NCBI GenBank assembly: GCA_902617625.1
Contig: CACMXJ010000007.1
Span: 1-58,265, forward strand
Direction of reading: 5' to 3'
Length of the DNA stretch: 58,265 nucleotides
DNA from: an uncultured Pelagibacteraceae bacterium
GTDB taxonomy: Bacteria; Pseudomonadota; Alphaproteobacteria; Pelagibacterales; Pelagibacteraceae
The notes beneath the pieces were generated by a model. It was not told the origin of the DNA, made no database searches, and saw nothing but the letters and a program-made list of their open reading frames with translations. The position numbers were made by a program, and so were the translations under genes. Positions within the stretch are counted from its first letter, which is position 1, and each line of letters begins with the position of its first letter. This document shows, piece by piece, positions 34,849-43,494 of this stretch.

Positions 34849-36189
34849 ATGCTAACAAAAATGTTAAAAAAGCTAGCATCTACTTTAACAGTAGTAGTAG
34901 CTTTATTTTCTTCACTCGCTTTACCTCAAAAAGTATTTGGTGCAGAAACTCAATACTTTCCTGTAGCTAGTAGCCGTGTTGGACCTTATTCAGCAATGGG
35001 GACTGGTTACTATGGGGCTCAGATTGACTACATGAATTATGTCAATATGACAGGCGGAGTGAATGGAGTTATGCTTACGTGGCAAGAATGTGAAACTGAG
35101 TACAACGCTGTAAAAACAGTTGAGTGTTACCAGAGACTACTTGAAAAAGATGGTCAAAGAATAGTTGTGTTTGATACTTTAGGAACACCAGGAGCTTATG
35201 CAGTTATTAACCGTATGGCAAAAGACAATGTTGTTTTAGCTCAATATGGTTATGGAAGAACTGACGGTGCTGATGGAAGAGTATGGCCTTGGGTATTTAA
35301 TGCTGCAAGTCACTACTGGTCACAAATAGCTGTTAAATTAAAATTTATGGCTGAGATCGAAGGCGGAATTGATAAGATGAAAGGTAAAAAAATCGTTCAT
35401 TTACACATTGACTCTGCTTACGGAAGAGAGCCATTACCAGCAATGAGAAAAATAACTTCTGACTGGGGAATGAAATTAGTTGAAATTTCAATTCCACCTC
35501 CAGGTCTAGAACAACAATCTCAATGGCTGCAAATCAGAAGAGAAAATCCTGATTGGGTTACTTTCTGGGGAGCAGGTTCTGGAATGAATTCAACAGCAAT
35601 GACTAATGCTGCTAGAATTAATTTCCCAAGAGATAGAATGATGTATGTAACATTCGGTGCTGCTGAAGAGGATATGTATCCAGCAGGTGATGCTGCAGTA
35701 GGAACTTACGCAGTTGCTAATGCTTTACCAGGCGAATATCCGTTAGTTAAAGACATCAAAGACAAAGTATATGGTTCTGGAAAAGGTAACTTAGCTGATC
35801 CAAATAGAATTGGTTCAGTTTACTGGAATAGAGGACTAGGTGCTGCAGTTATGTGGATTGAGGCTTTGAAAAATGCTCAAAAGATGCATAACAAAGTTGG
35901 TAAAGCAGTGACTGGTGCTGAGTTTAGAGATGGTTATGAGGCTTTAAACATGACTGAAGCTAGACTTGCCGAACTTGGAGTTGGAGGAATGTTGGCTCCA
36001 TTTGCTATTTCATGTGCAAACCATGAAGGTGCCGGTAAATTTGCTGTAATGCAGTGGGATGGAAAAAAATTCAATCAGGTAACTGGTTGGGAAGCTCCAT
36101 TAGACCCTAAATTTATTAGAGGTTTAGTTGAAGACTCTGCAGCAAAATTTGCTAAAGAAAACAACATTACACCAAAAAAATGTGGATAA
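34849..36189 (+). CDS. Periplasmic substrate-binding protein, HAAT family (second system)
   Basis: The 446-residue protein has a signal peptide (about residues 1-28, KVFGAE) and a type I periplasmic-binding fold. Seen are TQYFPVASSRVGPYSAMGTGYY, CYQRLLEKDGQRIVVFDTLG, HLHIDSAYGREPLPAMRKIT, and DWVTFWGAGSGMNSTAMTNAA. It has four or more Cys residues, including the CETEYN...VECY pair. It is longer than LivJ/LivK and diverges from the other binding protein in this window, so the ligand is probably different. It heads an operon with two ATPases and two permeases. Strong ribosome-binding site; the hairpin after the stop probably stabilises the message. Confidence 0.88.
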   Translation: MLTKMLKKLASTLTVVVALFSSLALPQKVFGAETQYFPVASSRVGPYSAMGTGYYGAQIDYMNYVNMTGGVNGVMLTWQECETEYNAVKTVECYQRLLEKDGQRIVVFDTLGTPGAYAVINRMAKDNVVLAQYGYGRTDGADGRVWPWVFNAASHYWSQIAVKLKFMAEIEGGIDKMKGKKIVHLHIDSAYGREPLPAMRKITSDWGMKLVEISIPPPGLEQQSQWLQIRRENPDWVTFWGAGSGMNSTAMTNAARINFPRDRMMYVTFGAAEEDMYPAGDAAVGTYAVANALPGEYPLVKDIKDKVYGSGKGNLADPNRIGSVYWNRGLGAAVMWIEALKNAQKMHNKVGKAVTGAEFRDGYEALNMTEARLAELGVGGMLAPFAISCANHEGAGKFAVMQWDGKKFNQVTGWEAPLDPKFIRGLVEDSAAKFAKENNITPKKCG

Positions 36190-36219
36190 TTAATTTAATC
36201 AATTAATATTTACATGAGT

Positions 36220-36256
36220 GGGAAGCTTAAACAATTTTAACTGTTTCAAGCTTCCC
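36220..36256 (+). terminator. Hairpin between binding-protein and ATPase genes
   Basis: The stem GGGAAGCTT / AAGCTTCCC is extended by partial pairing of AAAC with GTTT, and ends in CATTT with no long T run. It lies 30 bases after the stop of the binding-protein gene and 30 before the next ATG. Such intercistronic hairpins usually protect the abundant binding-protein mRNA and partly attenuate downstream genes. Confidence 0.7.
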
Positions 36257-36286
36257 ATTTAAATAGTATTTTAAGAAAAAAAATTA

Positions 36287-37102
36287 ATGAGTGATAATTC
36301 TGTAAACATTCTTGATATAAAAAATATTGAGGTAATGTATGACAACGTTATTTTAGCTTTACATGATGTTTCTTTAAAAGTTCCCAAAGGAAAAGTAGTT
36401 GCGTTATTAGGTGCAAATGGAGCAGGTAAAAGTACGACATTAAAAGCTGTCTCAACTATGTTAGCCTCCGAAAGAGGTAAAGTTACAAAAGGATCAATCG
36501 ATTATGATGGAAACTCAATAGTAAAACAAAACCCATCTCAAATGGTTGGTCTTGGAATGGTACAAGTATTAGAGGGCAGAAGATGCTTTGGTCATTTAAC
36601 TGTTGAGGAAAATATTATTTCAGGAGCTTATTCAAGAAAATTATCTAAAGGAGATATTGATCAAGAATTAGAGAAAATTTATACTTATTTTTTAAGACTA
36701 AAAGAAAGAAGAAAAAGTCAAGCAGCATTCACATCAGGTGGAGAACAACAAATGATCGCAGTTGCAAGAGCAATGATGGCAAAACCTAAAATGTTGTTAT
36801 TAGACGAACCAACAATGGGTTTGGCGCCTCAATTAGTTGCTGAGATTTTTAATATTGTAAAAGAGTTAAATCAAAAAGAAGGAGTTAGTATTTTGCTTGC
36901 TGAACAGAATACTAATATTGCATTAAAAAATTCTGATTATGGTTACATTATTGAAACTGGAAAAGTCATGCTCGAGGGGACTGCGCAAAGTTTATTAAAC
37001 AATGATAAAGTGAAAGAATTATACTTAGGCATATCAAAAAAAGGTAGAAAAAACTTTAGAGATGTTCTTAAAGAAGAAAGTTTAAACAAAAAAATTAATT
37101 AA
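36287..37102 (+). CDS. HAAT-type ABC transporter ATP-binding protein (LivF-like, second system)
   Basis: The 271-residue ATPase has Walker A GANGAGKST, signature FTSGGEQQM (variant of LSGGQ), Walker B MLLLDEPTMG and LLAEQNTNIAL in the switch region, with the Gln typical of the LivF branch. It has a 25-residue basic C-terminal extension (KKGRKNFRDVLKEESLNKK). In this system the LivF-like gene comes before the LivG-like gene, the reverse of the first system. Confidence 0.9.
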   Translation: MSDNSVNILDIKNIEVMYDNVILALHDVSLKVPKGKVVALLGANGAGKSTTLKAVSTMLASERGKVTKGSIDYDGNSIVKQNPSQMVGLGMVQVLEGRRCFGHLTVEENIISGAYSRKLSKGDIDQELEKIYTYFLRLKERRKSQAAFTSGGEQQMIAVARAMMAKPKMLLLDEPTMGLAPQLVAEIFNIVKELNQKEGVSILLAEQNTNIALKNSDYGYIIETGKVMLEGTAQSLLNNDKVKELYLGISKKGRKNFRDVLKEESLNKKIN

Positions 37103-37104
37103 AT

Positions 37105-37899
37105 ATGGCATACGAAAGAAAATTTAAAATAGGCAAACCAATTTTAGAAGTAAATAATATTTCACTCGCTTTTGGAGGTGTTAAGGCTATTACCGATACT
37201 TCATTTAATGTTCTTGAGCACGAGGTTAGAGCAATAATTGGACCTAATGGTGCTGGAAAAAGCTCAATGTTAAACTGTATTAATGGAATTTATAAGCCTC
37301 AACAAGGAACTGTATCTTTTAAAGGACAGGTAGTACCTAATATAACTCCAAATATTATGGCTCAAATGGGTCTATCTAGAACATTTCAAAACTTAGCTCT
37401 TTTTAAAAGAATGTCGGTGCTGGATAATATTCTAGTTGGCAGAAAACTTCATACAAAAACAAATTTTCTTGAGGTAGCTTTACAACTTCCTAAAGTAAAA
37501 AAAGAGGAAAAATTAAATAGAGAACGATCAGAAGAAATAATAAGTTTTTTAGAGATAGAAGACATTAAAGATACTCCTGTTGGAAAACTTCCTTATGGAT
37601 TACAAAAAAAAGTTGAATTAGGTCGAGCTCTCGCAACTGACTCGTCAATAATTCTATTGGATGAGCCAATGGCTGGAATGAATGTCGAAGAAAAAAGAGA
37701 TATGTGTAGATTCATTTTAAAGGTAAATGATGAACTTGGTACAACAATGGTTTTAATTGAGCATGATATGGGAGTAGTAATGGATATTTCTGATAGAGTT
37801 GTCGTGCTTGATTACGGCAAGGTTATTGGTGATGGAACACCAGATGAAATAATGGCAAACCAAAAAGTAATAGATGCTTACTTAGGAGTAGAACACTAG
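37105..37899 (+). CDS. HAAT-type ABC transporter ATP-binding protein (LivG-like, second system)
   Basis: The 264-residue ATPase has Walker A GPNGAGKSS, Q-loop LSRTFQNLALFKRMSV, a variant signature LPYGLQKKVELGRAL, Walker B IILLDEPMAG and switch His in IEHDMGVVMDISDRV. The PYGLQKK signature is a known LivG-branch variation on the ABC signature. It follows its partner ATPase by two bases. The gap to the permease gene is nine bases. Confidence 0.9.
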   Translation: MAYERKFKIGKPILEVNNISLAFGGVKAITDTSFNVLEHEVRAIIGPNGAGKSSMLNCINGIYKPQQGTVSFKGQVVPNITPNIMAQMGLSRTFQNLALFKRMSVLDNILVGRKLHTKTNFLEVALQLPKVKKEEKLNRERSEEIISFLEIEDIKDTPVGKLPYGLQKKVELGRALATDSSIILLDEPMAGMNVEEKRDMCRFILKVNDELGTTMVLIEHDMGVVMDISDRVVVLDYGKVIGDGTPDEIMANQKVIDAYLGVEH

Positions 37900-37908
37900 G
37901 ATTATAAT

Positions 37909-38817
37909 ATGGCAAATGAATTACTATTTTTTATGGAAGTTCTGGTTGGCGGTTTACTTGCTGGAACAATGTACTCTTTAGTTGCTTTAGGATTTGTTCT
38001 TATTTTTAAAGCTTCAGCAACATTTAACTTTTCACAAGGAGCTATGGTTTTTTTCTCAGTACTTGCTTTCTGTGGTTTCATGCAAGATTTTAATATACCT
38101 TTTGTACTCGCGTTTATTCTAGCTGCTTTCTTGATGGTTGTTGTTGGTCTTTGCACTGAAAGATTGGTTTTAAGACCTTTGATGAATGCTAGTGAAGATA
38201 CAGTGTTGATGGCCACGATTGGCTTGGGATATGTTTTAGAGGGATTAGCTCAAGCGGCATGGGGAGTGGAAGTTAGAAGATTAGATTTAGGTATAGGAGA
38301 TTTTCCAGTGCCATGGATCGCAGATAATTTAAAATTATTTATTAGTGCACTTGATATCACAGCTGGATTAGTTGCAGCAATAATGATTATTGGTCTATTT
38401 TTATTGTTTAAATATACAAAAATTGGACTAGGTTTGAGAGCTGTTGCAGATGATGCAGGTGCAGCGAGTTCTATAGGAATTCCTTTAAAACATATAATGT
38501 TATTAGTTTGGTCTGCTGCAGGTGTGGTAGCTTTAGTTGCAGGATGTATGTGGGGAGCTAGAGCTGGAGTACAATTTGCTCTTGTTGATCTTGCATTAAA
38601 AGCTTTGCCAGTTTTAATTATTGGTGGATTTTCCTCTATTCCAGGAGCAATTATTGGTGGTTTAATTATTGGTGCAGTAGAAAAAATATTAGAGGTTTAT
38701 ATTGGACCGTTTTTTGGAGGCGCCATTGAAGGATGGGCTCCATATGTACTAGCGATATTCTTTTTATTATATAGACCGGAAGGTTTATTTGGAGAAAAAA
38801 TTATTAGGAGAGTTTAA
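37909..38817 (+). CDS. HAAT-type ABC transporter permease (LivH-like, second system)
   Basis: The 302-residue, eight-helix protein is of standard LivH length. It shows GGLLAGTMYSLVALGFVLIFKASATFNFSQGAM at the N terminus, the ATPase-contact loop LRAVADDAGAASSIGI, and LIIGGFSSIPGAIIGGLIIGAVE. The end is FFLLYRPEGLFGEK. Its neighbours on both sides belong to the same transporter. Confidence 0.9.
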   Translation: MANELLFFMEVLVGGLLAGTMYSLVALGFVLIFKASATFNFSQGAMVFFSVLAFCGFMQDFNIPFVLAFILAAFLMVVVGLCTERLVLRPLMNASEDTVLMATIGLGYVLEGLAQAAWGVEVRRLDLGIGDFPVPWIADNLKLFISALDITAGLVAAIMIIGLFLLFKYTKIGLGLRAVADDAGAASSIGIPLKHIMLLVWSAAGVVALVAGCMWGARAGVQFALVDLALKALPVLIIGGFSSIPGAIIGGLIIGAVEKILEVYIGPFFGGAIEGWAPYVLAIFFLLYRPEGLFGEKIIRRV

Positions 38818-38820
38818 TTT

Positions 38821-39888
38821 ATGAAACCAATTTTTATGACTTACACAAAAAAAGACCTGATCAACTTAGCTGTTTGTATGGTTTTAAGTGTATTAATAAT
38901 ACCGACATTTATTAAAACAGAATATTGGTACACCTCGATATTAATTCCTTGGCTTTGCTTGGCTTTAGCTACGATAGGACAACAAATTGTAATGGGTTAT
39001 ACGGGTCAATTAGCTTTGGGTGCCGCTGGATTTATGGCTGCAGGTGCTTTTGCTATGTTTAACCTTATTTTACGAGTGCCTGATCTTGGTTTCGTTGGCT
39101 CACTAATAGTTTCGGGTTTAATTGCTGCAGCTTTTGGAATTTTATTTGGTTTACCAAGTTTAAAAGTTAGAGGAATTTATCTTATGGTAGCAACATTAGC
39201 CTCTCAGTTTTTTATTATATGGATGATAGATAAATTTGGATGGTTTAAAAACTATGACTCATCTGGGATTATAACTGCACAAGATATAGTTATTTTAGGA
39301 AAACCATTTACAACACCATTAGCTATGTATTTTGTATGTTTAGCAGTGACCACTATTTTAACTTTATTAGCTATGAATATGGCAAGAGGAAGCACAGGTA
39401 GAAATTGGATGGCAGTTAGAGATATGGATATTGCTGCTGAGTCCATGGGAGTCTCACTGTTAAGAACTAAAGTTCAAGCATTTGCTATTAGTGCATTTTA
39501 TTGTGGTGTAGCTGGTGCACTTTTTGCGTTTTGTTATCTAAAATCTTTAGAGCCAGTTGCTTTTGATATTAAGTTATCTTTTAAAATCTTATTCATGTGC
39601 ATTCTTGGCGGACTTGGGACTATTAACGGTGCTTTTATAGGGGCAGCATTTATTTTGCTTTTTCCAGTTCTTTTAAATGCTATAGGAAACAATGTATTTC
39701 ACGGGGCTATTGATGCTACAATTATTTCATCAATCGAACAGGTAATTTTTGGTCTATTGATGATAATATTTATGATTTACGAACCTTTAGGAATGGCTAA
39801 GCTTTGGGAAAATCTTAAGCAAAGTATGAGATCAAAATTATCTTTATCAGGTATTAAAGGTGTAAAATCTCCAGTACTAAAAAAGTGA
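38821..39888 (+). CDS. HAAT-type ABC transporter permease (LivM-like, second system)
   Basis: The 355-residue membrane protein has the LivM motifs GQQIVMGYTGQLALGAAGFMAAGAFA, LKVRGIYLMVATLASQF, the contact loop MAVRDMDIAAESMGVSLLRTK and CILGGLGTINGAFIGAAF. It is of ordinary length, unlike the 456-residue LivM of the first system. A 27-codon membrane ORF begins within its stop codon (GTGA). Confidence 0.9.
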   Translation: MKPIFMTYTKKDLINLAVCMVLSVLIIPTFIKTEYWYTSILIPWLCLALATIGQQIVMGYTGQLALGAAGFMAAGAFAMFNLILRVPDLGFVGSLIVSGLIAAAFGILFGLPSLKVRGIYLMVATLASQFFIIWMIDKFGWFKNYDSSGIITAQDIVILGKPFTTPLAMYFVCLAVTTILTLLAMNMARGSTGRNWMAVRDMDIAAESMGVSLLRTKVQAFAISAFYCGVAGALFAFCYLKSLEPVAFDIKLSFKILFMCILGGLGTINGAFIGAAFILLFPVLLNAIGNNVFHGAIDATIISSIEQVIFGLLMIIFMIYEPLGMAKLWENLKQSMRSKLSLSGIKGVKSPVLKK

Positions 39889-39968
39889 ACAAGAAGAAAT
39901 TAATTATAGCATTAGCAATAGGAATATTAATAGGTCTACTTATTGAAAATAATTTTATAATTTCATAA
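39885..39968 (+). CDS. Probable 27-residue single-helix membrane microprotein behind LivM
   Basis: A GTG start overlaps the livM-like TGA by four bases and opens a 27-codon frame encoding MNKKKLIIALAIGILIGL then LIENNFIIS. Three N-terminal Lys residues followed by an uninterrupted hydrophobic helix with a GxxxG-like GILIG face are classic for a one-pass protein with its N terminus in the cytoplasm. The GTGA overlap matches real coupled genes elsewhere in the window. It may be an accessory subunit of the transporter. The length leaves doubt, and no family is recognised. Confidence 0.5.
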   Translation: MNKKKLIIALAIGILIGLLIENNFIIS

Positions 39969-39972
39969 AAAA

Positions 39973-40437
39973 TTATTTTTGGCTTGGATAAGATTTTTTC
40001 AAAATAAATTTGTTAACAATTATTGCAAAAATAATAATTATAACTGATCCTGATATTACAGGACTTAGCAAGTAATCAAAAGAGACACTACCAATAATAA
40101 CTATTATTGGGTTACCACCTGCAGGTGGGTGAGTAACATTTAATAGGATCATTAATCCAACCCCAACTCCTACTGCTAATGGTATAGTCAAAAAGATTGG
40201 CAATGGAACAAAGTTTAAAAAAAGTAAACCTACAATGGCGGTAACTAAATGACCGAAAAAAACATTTTTTGGTTGGGCAAATGGACTTTCAGGATATCCA
40301 TAAAGTAAAACCATAGATGATCCAAATGAGGCTAACAAAAAGATCCCAAATTCTGTTCTATAAGTTAGGAAAGTTAAAATTCCAATTGTTATTATTGAAA
40401 ATAAACCAGCTAAAAGAGACTGTTTAAGATTACCCAT
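39973..40437 (-). CDS. HPP family integral membrane protein
   Basis: The 154-residue protein has four or five membrane helices and the defining HPP motif in LNVTHPPAGGNPIIVI. It also has LASFGSSMVLLYGYPESPFAQP, typical of this family. Some plastid and cyanobacterial HPP proteins carry nitrite; others are uncharacterised. It ends four bases from the convergent microprotein frame and lies three bases after the NifU-like gene on the same strand, so those two may be an operon. Confidence 0.85.
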   Translation of the reverse strand: MGNLKQSLLAGLFSIITIGILTFLTYRTEFGIFLLASFGSSMVLLYGYPESPFAQPKNVFFGHLVTAIVGLLFLNFVPLPIFLTIPLAVGVGVGLMILLNVTHPPAGGNPIIVIIGSVSFDYLLSPVISGSVIIIIFAIIVNKFILKKSYPSQK

Positions 40438-40440
40438 AAT

Positions 40441-40839
40441 TTAACTTGATACTATCTTTTTTAAAGTTTTGAAAGGTAACAATATACAATCTTTTTTATT
40501 GATATTTTTATTCTTAATCAATTTTTTCAAAGAATTCCATTTTTTATCTATAATTTTTACTTCATCATTAAAATATAATTCAGCTTTATCACATAAATCG
40601 TTAATTTTTTCTTTTTGGTTATTTATAGAAATTTTTGATAATAAACTGGCTGATGCCTGGCAGTATACACAAGATTTACCTTGATACCCAAAGTCTAAAA
40701 TTTTTTCGTTTTTTAATATAAGCTCTATTTGCATTTCATCTCCACAAACTGAATTTTTTAACTTTGAGACATGTGTCCGGTTCTCAATATTTCGATTGTT
40801 ATCTGTGTTTGCAGCAATACTTAGAACTTCTAAATCCAT
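40441..40839 (-). CDS. NifU/SufU-like iron-sulfur scaffold family protein
   Basis: The 132-residue protein has the three conserved Cys positions of the IscU/SufU fold: VCGDEM, SCVYCQASASLLSKI, and KDCILLPFKTLKKI near the C terminus. The Asp after the first Cys, which aids cluster release, is present. The middle motif has an extra Cys (CVYC). It is probably a scaffold or sulfur-relay protein. Its N-terminal 30 residues are unlike the family, so the true start might be further downstream. Genes for the rest of the SUF system are not in the window. Confidence 0.75.
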   Translation of the reverse strand: MDLEVLSIAANTDNNRNIENRTHVSKLKNSVCGDEMQIELILKNEKILDFGYQGKSCVYCQASASLLSKISINNQKEKINDLCDKAELYFNDEVKIIDKKWNSLKKLIKNKNINKKDCILLPFKTLKKIVSS

Positions 40840-40982
40840 ATTAATTTTTAATTACATGACAAATAAAAACCAATCAAGAATAGAAATAGGCTGAACACAA
40901 CTTTAAATGGAAAAGTTAAATTTAAGATTAAAGCTATCTCATTTTTGTTGTAGTTATAAATTTTTAGATTTAATCTTCCCAA

Positions 40983-41888
40983 ATGCTTGAATTAAAAAAT
41001 CCAAAAATAGCAGTTCCAGTAGTTTTGTTCGCAGGAATTTTGTGGTCTTTTGGCCCCCTTGTTGTGAGATATATGGATAATCCTAACCAGGTGCCATGGC
41101 AGTACATTTTTGGCAGAGGATTAACAATTTTTATTCTTTTAAATCTTTATCTTTACTTTGAAGAGGGGATTAAATTTTATAAAAATTATTTAAAAATGGG
41201 ATACCCAGGCATTATTGGTGGAACTGGATTAGGAATTGCGATGATAAGTTTTATTTACTCAATTACCAATACGTCAGCTGCAATCACTTTGCTTTGCTTG
41301 GCAGCAATGCCTTTTTTTACTGCGCTTCTTGCTTTTTTATTTCTTAAGGAAAAAATTTCATTAAATGTTTGGATATCTATTTTTATTGCGACAATTGGAA
41401 TTATAATTATGGCGTTTGGAAGTACTGGATCAAATTCTCTCGTTGGTTTTATTTTTGGAATGCTTTCATCAATTGGATTTTCTATTTTTTCTGTAACTCT
41501 TAGGTGGAGAACACAAACTCCAAAGTTTACAACTGTTGCTTTTTCAGGTTTTTTTTGTTTTGTTTTTGCAGCTATAATGCTTTTGAGCACTAAACAAGTA
41601 TTCTTTTCAACAAGTTATAATGGAGCATTATTCTCCTTGCATGGAACATTAGTTTGTTTAGGACTAATTTTATATTCTATTGGTTCGAAAGCTATTCCTG
41701 CTGCAGAATTAACATTATTATCATTAACTGAAGTTATTGGTGGAATTTTTTGGGTTTGGTTACCTATCTTAGGTATAAATGAGGTGCCTGATACTTACAC
41801 TATAGTCGGAGGATTTTTTCTATTTATTTCATTAATTTATTACAGTTTGTTAATGCGATGGAATAAAAGATTTATAGCTTTAAATTAA
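40983..41888 (+). CDS. EamA/DMT family membrane carrier
   Basis: The 301-residue protein has ten predicted helices in two EamA repeats. Seen are VVLFAGILWSFGPLVVRYMDN and FIYSITNTSAAITLLCLAAMPFFTALLAFLFLKEKIS in the first. The second has ELTLLSLTEVIGGIFWVWLPILGINEVPD. It lies 9 bases upstream of the amidinotransferase-like gene, so the two are probably one operon; the carrier might handle the guanidino product or its precursor. The substrate is not readable from sequence. Confidence 0.85.
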   Translation: MLELKNPKIAVPVVLFAGILWSFGPLVVRYMDNPNQVPWQYIFGRGLTIFILLNLYLYFEEGIKFYKNYLKMGYPGIIGGTGLGIAMISFIYSITNTSAAITLLCLAAMPFFTALLAFLFLKEKISLNVWISIFIATIGIIIMAFGSTGSNSLVGFIFGMLSSIGFSIFSVTLRWRTQTPKFTTVAFSGFFCFVFAAIMLLSTKQVFFSTSYNGALFSLHGTLVCLGLILYSIGSKAIPAAELTLLSLTEVIGGIFWVWLPILGINEVPDTYTIVGGFFLFISLIYYSLLMRWNKRFIALN

Positions 41889-41897
41889 TCTTGAAAC

Positions 41898-43013
41898 ATG
41901 AGTAAGGACAAAGTTATTGTAAATAGTTGGAACGAATGGGATCCACTTAAACATGTTATAGTTGGAAAAGCAGACGGTTGTTGTATACCCGCACCAGAAC
42001 CTGCTTTAGATGCTAAAGTACCAGAAGATTCAGATATGAAAGGTTCTCATGGACTTCGTACTAAAGATACAGTTGATAAAGCAAATGAGTTATTAAATAA
42101 TTTTGCTTCAATCTTGGAAAAAAGAGGCATTAAAGTTGACCGACCAGTTCCTCTTAATCATAATCAAAAAATTTCTACTCCCGATTGGAAGGTTGATAGT
42201 ATGTTCGGATGTATGCCAGCTAGAGATATTATACTTACAGTTGGAAATGAAATGCTTGAAGCAACAATGAGCTATAGATGTAGATGGTTTGAATATCTAA
42301 ATTATAGACCTCTAATTAAAAAATATTTTGAAATAGACAAGAACATGCGTCATGAAACTGCACCAAAACCAAGATTAACAGACGCAGATTACCGTGAAGA
42401 TTATTTGTCAGACAAGATCAGTATTCAAAAAAGACTTAAATGGACTGAAGAAAAATTCTTTGTAACAACAGAAGAGGAACCTTTATTTGATGCTGCAGAT
42501 GTTTTGAGATTCGGTAAGGACTTAATTGTACAACATGGTTTTACAACGAATTTAAAAGGAATTGATTGGTTAAGAAGGCATTTTAAAGATCATAGAGTTC
42601 ATGCTGTAAACTTTCCTGGTGATCCATACCCAATTCATATAGATGCAACCTTTACACCAATAAAAGAAGGATTGATTATTAACAATCCTCAAAGAAGATT
42701 ACCTAAAGAACAAAGAAAATTATTTGAAAATAATGGTTGGGAAATTATAGATGCTGCACAACCTGCTCACAACGAACCACCACCACTTTGTTACTCATCT
42801 GTTTGGCTTTCTATGAATGTTTTGGTAATAGATCCAAAGACAGTTTGTGTAGAAAAAAGTGAAAAATATCAAGCAGAGCAACTCGATAAACTTGGTATGG
42901 AAGTAATTCCAGTAGATTTAAGAGACGCCTATGCTTTTGGCGGCGGTCTTCATTGTTGTACTGCTGATGTTTATAGAGAAAGTGAATTTAAAGATTATTT
43001 TCCTAGGCAATAA
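41898..43013 (+). CDS. Glycine amidinotransferase-like enzyme
   Basis: The 371-residue enzyme of the guanidino-group-modifying superfamily closely resembles arginine:glycine amidinotransferase. Seen are VNSWNEWDPLKHVIVGKADG, MPARDIILTVGNEMLEA, the catalytic Asp region LFDAADVLRFG, the catalytic His in HIDATF, and the catalytic Cys in AFGGGLHCCTADVYRES. Known members transfer an amidino group from arginine to glycine or another amine. The acceptor here is not known; glycine is the simplest guess. It is transcribed with an EamA carrier. A second copy of its C terminus is found at 44692-44838. Confidence 0.9.
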   Translation: MSKDKVIVNSWNEWDPLKHVIVGKADGCCIPAPEPALDAKVPEDSDMKGSHGLRTKDTVDKANELLNNFASILEKRGIKVDRPVPLNHNQKISTPDWKVDSMFGCMPARDIILTVGNEMLEATMSYRCRWFEYLNYRPLIKKYFEIDKNMRHETAPKPRLTDADYREDYLSDKISIQKRLKWTEEKFFVTTEEEPLFDAADVLRFGKDLIVQHGFTTNLKGIDWLRRHFKDHRVHAVNFPGDPYPIHIDATFTPIKEGLIINNPQRRLPKEQRKLFENNGWEIIDAAQPAHNEPPPLCYSSVWLSMNVLVIDPKTVCVEKSEKYQAEQLDKLGMEVIPVDLRDAYAFGGGLHCCTADVYRESEFKDYFPRQ

Positions 43014-43170
43014 AATATTTAATTAATCTCTTTAGTGATTTTAAATTTTTTTAGATAAAAATTAAATTTTATAAGTATGTAAAAAAATAAAAAAATTGAA
43101 AATAAAAAAATTTTTTTTCTCTAAAATTTGAAATATCCATAAATAGTGGTTTTACTATACATCAAATAAA

Positions 43171-43398
43171 TTAATTTGGATTATTTTTTAACTTTTCAAT
43201 GTAGTTTACCACTTCATCAAATTTTTCATCTGGTATGTTTTTATAGCTAGTATTAAAGTTATTTCTTACACATATAGCTACGTGAGCATATGAATTTCTT
43301 CCATTAGGATGATTTGGGTGCTCAGGTAATCTATTTTGTAGATAATCGCCAGCTTCTTGGATCAAAACCCACAAACGATGGTGATTTTCCTCATTCAT
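43171..43398 (-). CDS. Small protein of unknown function, possibly ORF6C-like
   Basis: The 75-residue soluble protein begins MNEENHHRLWVLIQEAGDYL and contains YAHVAICVRNNFNTSYKNIP followed by DEKFDEVVNYIEKL. The segment from HPNGRNSYAHV onward resembles the C-terminal ORF6C/P22AR-type module of phage antirepressor-like proteins, where a helix-F-x-x-S-Y-x-x-I-P-x-x-x-F pattern is usual. The match is by eye and weak. It is flanked by AT-rich spacers and could be a relic of a mobile element or an unrelated SAR11 small gene. Confidence 0.5.
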   Translation of the reverse strand: MNEENHHRLWVLIQEAGDYLQNRLPEHPNHPNGRNSYAHVAICVRNNFNTSYKNIPDEKFDEVVNYIEKLKNNPN

Positions 43399-43494
43399 AC
43401 TACTCCAAACTCTGATTTATTCAAATTTAACCTAATCTGGGGTATAGTTATTTTGTAGAATTCTAGATTTATTATACTTTATATAAGACATAAA

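Noticed and set aside
34767..34970. 67-codon frame overlapping the start of the HAAT binding protein
   Set aside because: Runs out of frame through a clear signal peptide coding region; composition (poly-Ser/Phe) is that of a shadow frame.
37902..38216. 104-codon minus-strand frame opposite the LivH-like gene
   Set aside because: Antisense to a strongly conserved permease. Its long openness reflects codon bias on the sense strand.
43014..43170. Poly-A/T tract as a possible origin or attachment site
   Set aside because: Only very AT-rich spacer; no iterons, clustered DnaA boxes or direct repeats were seen.
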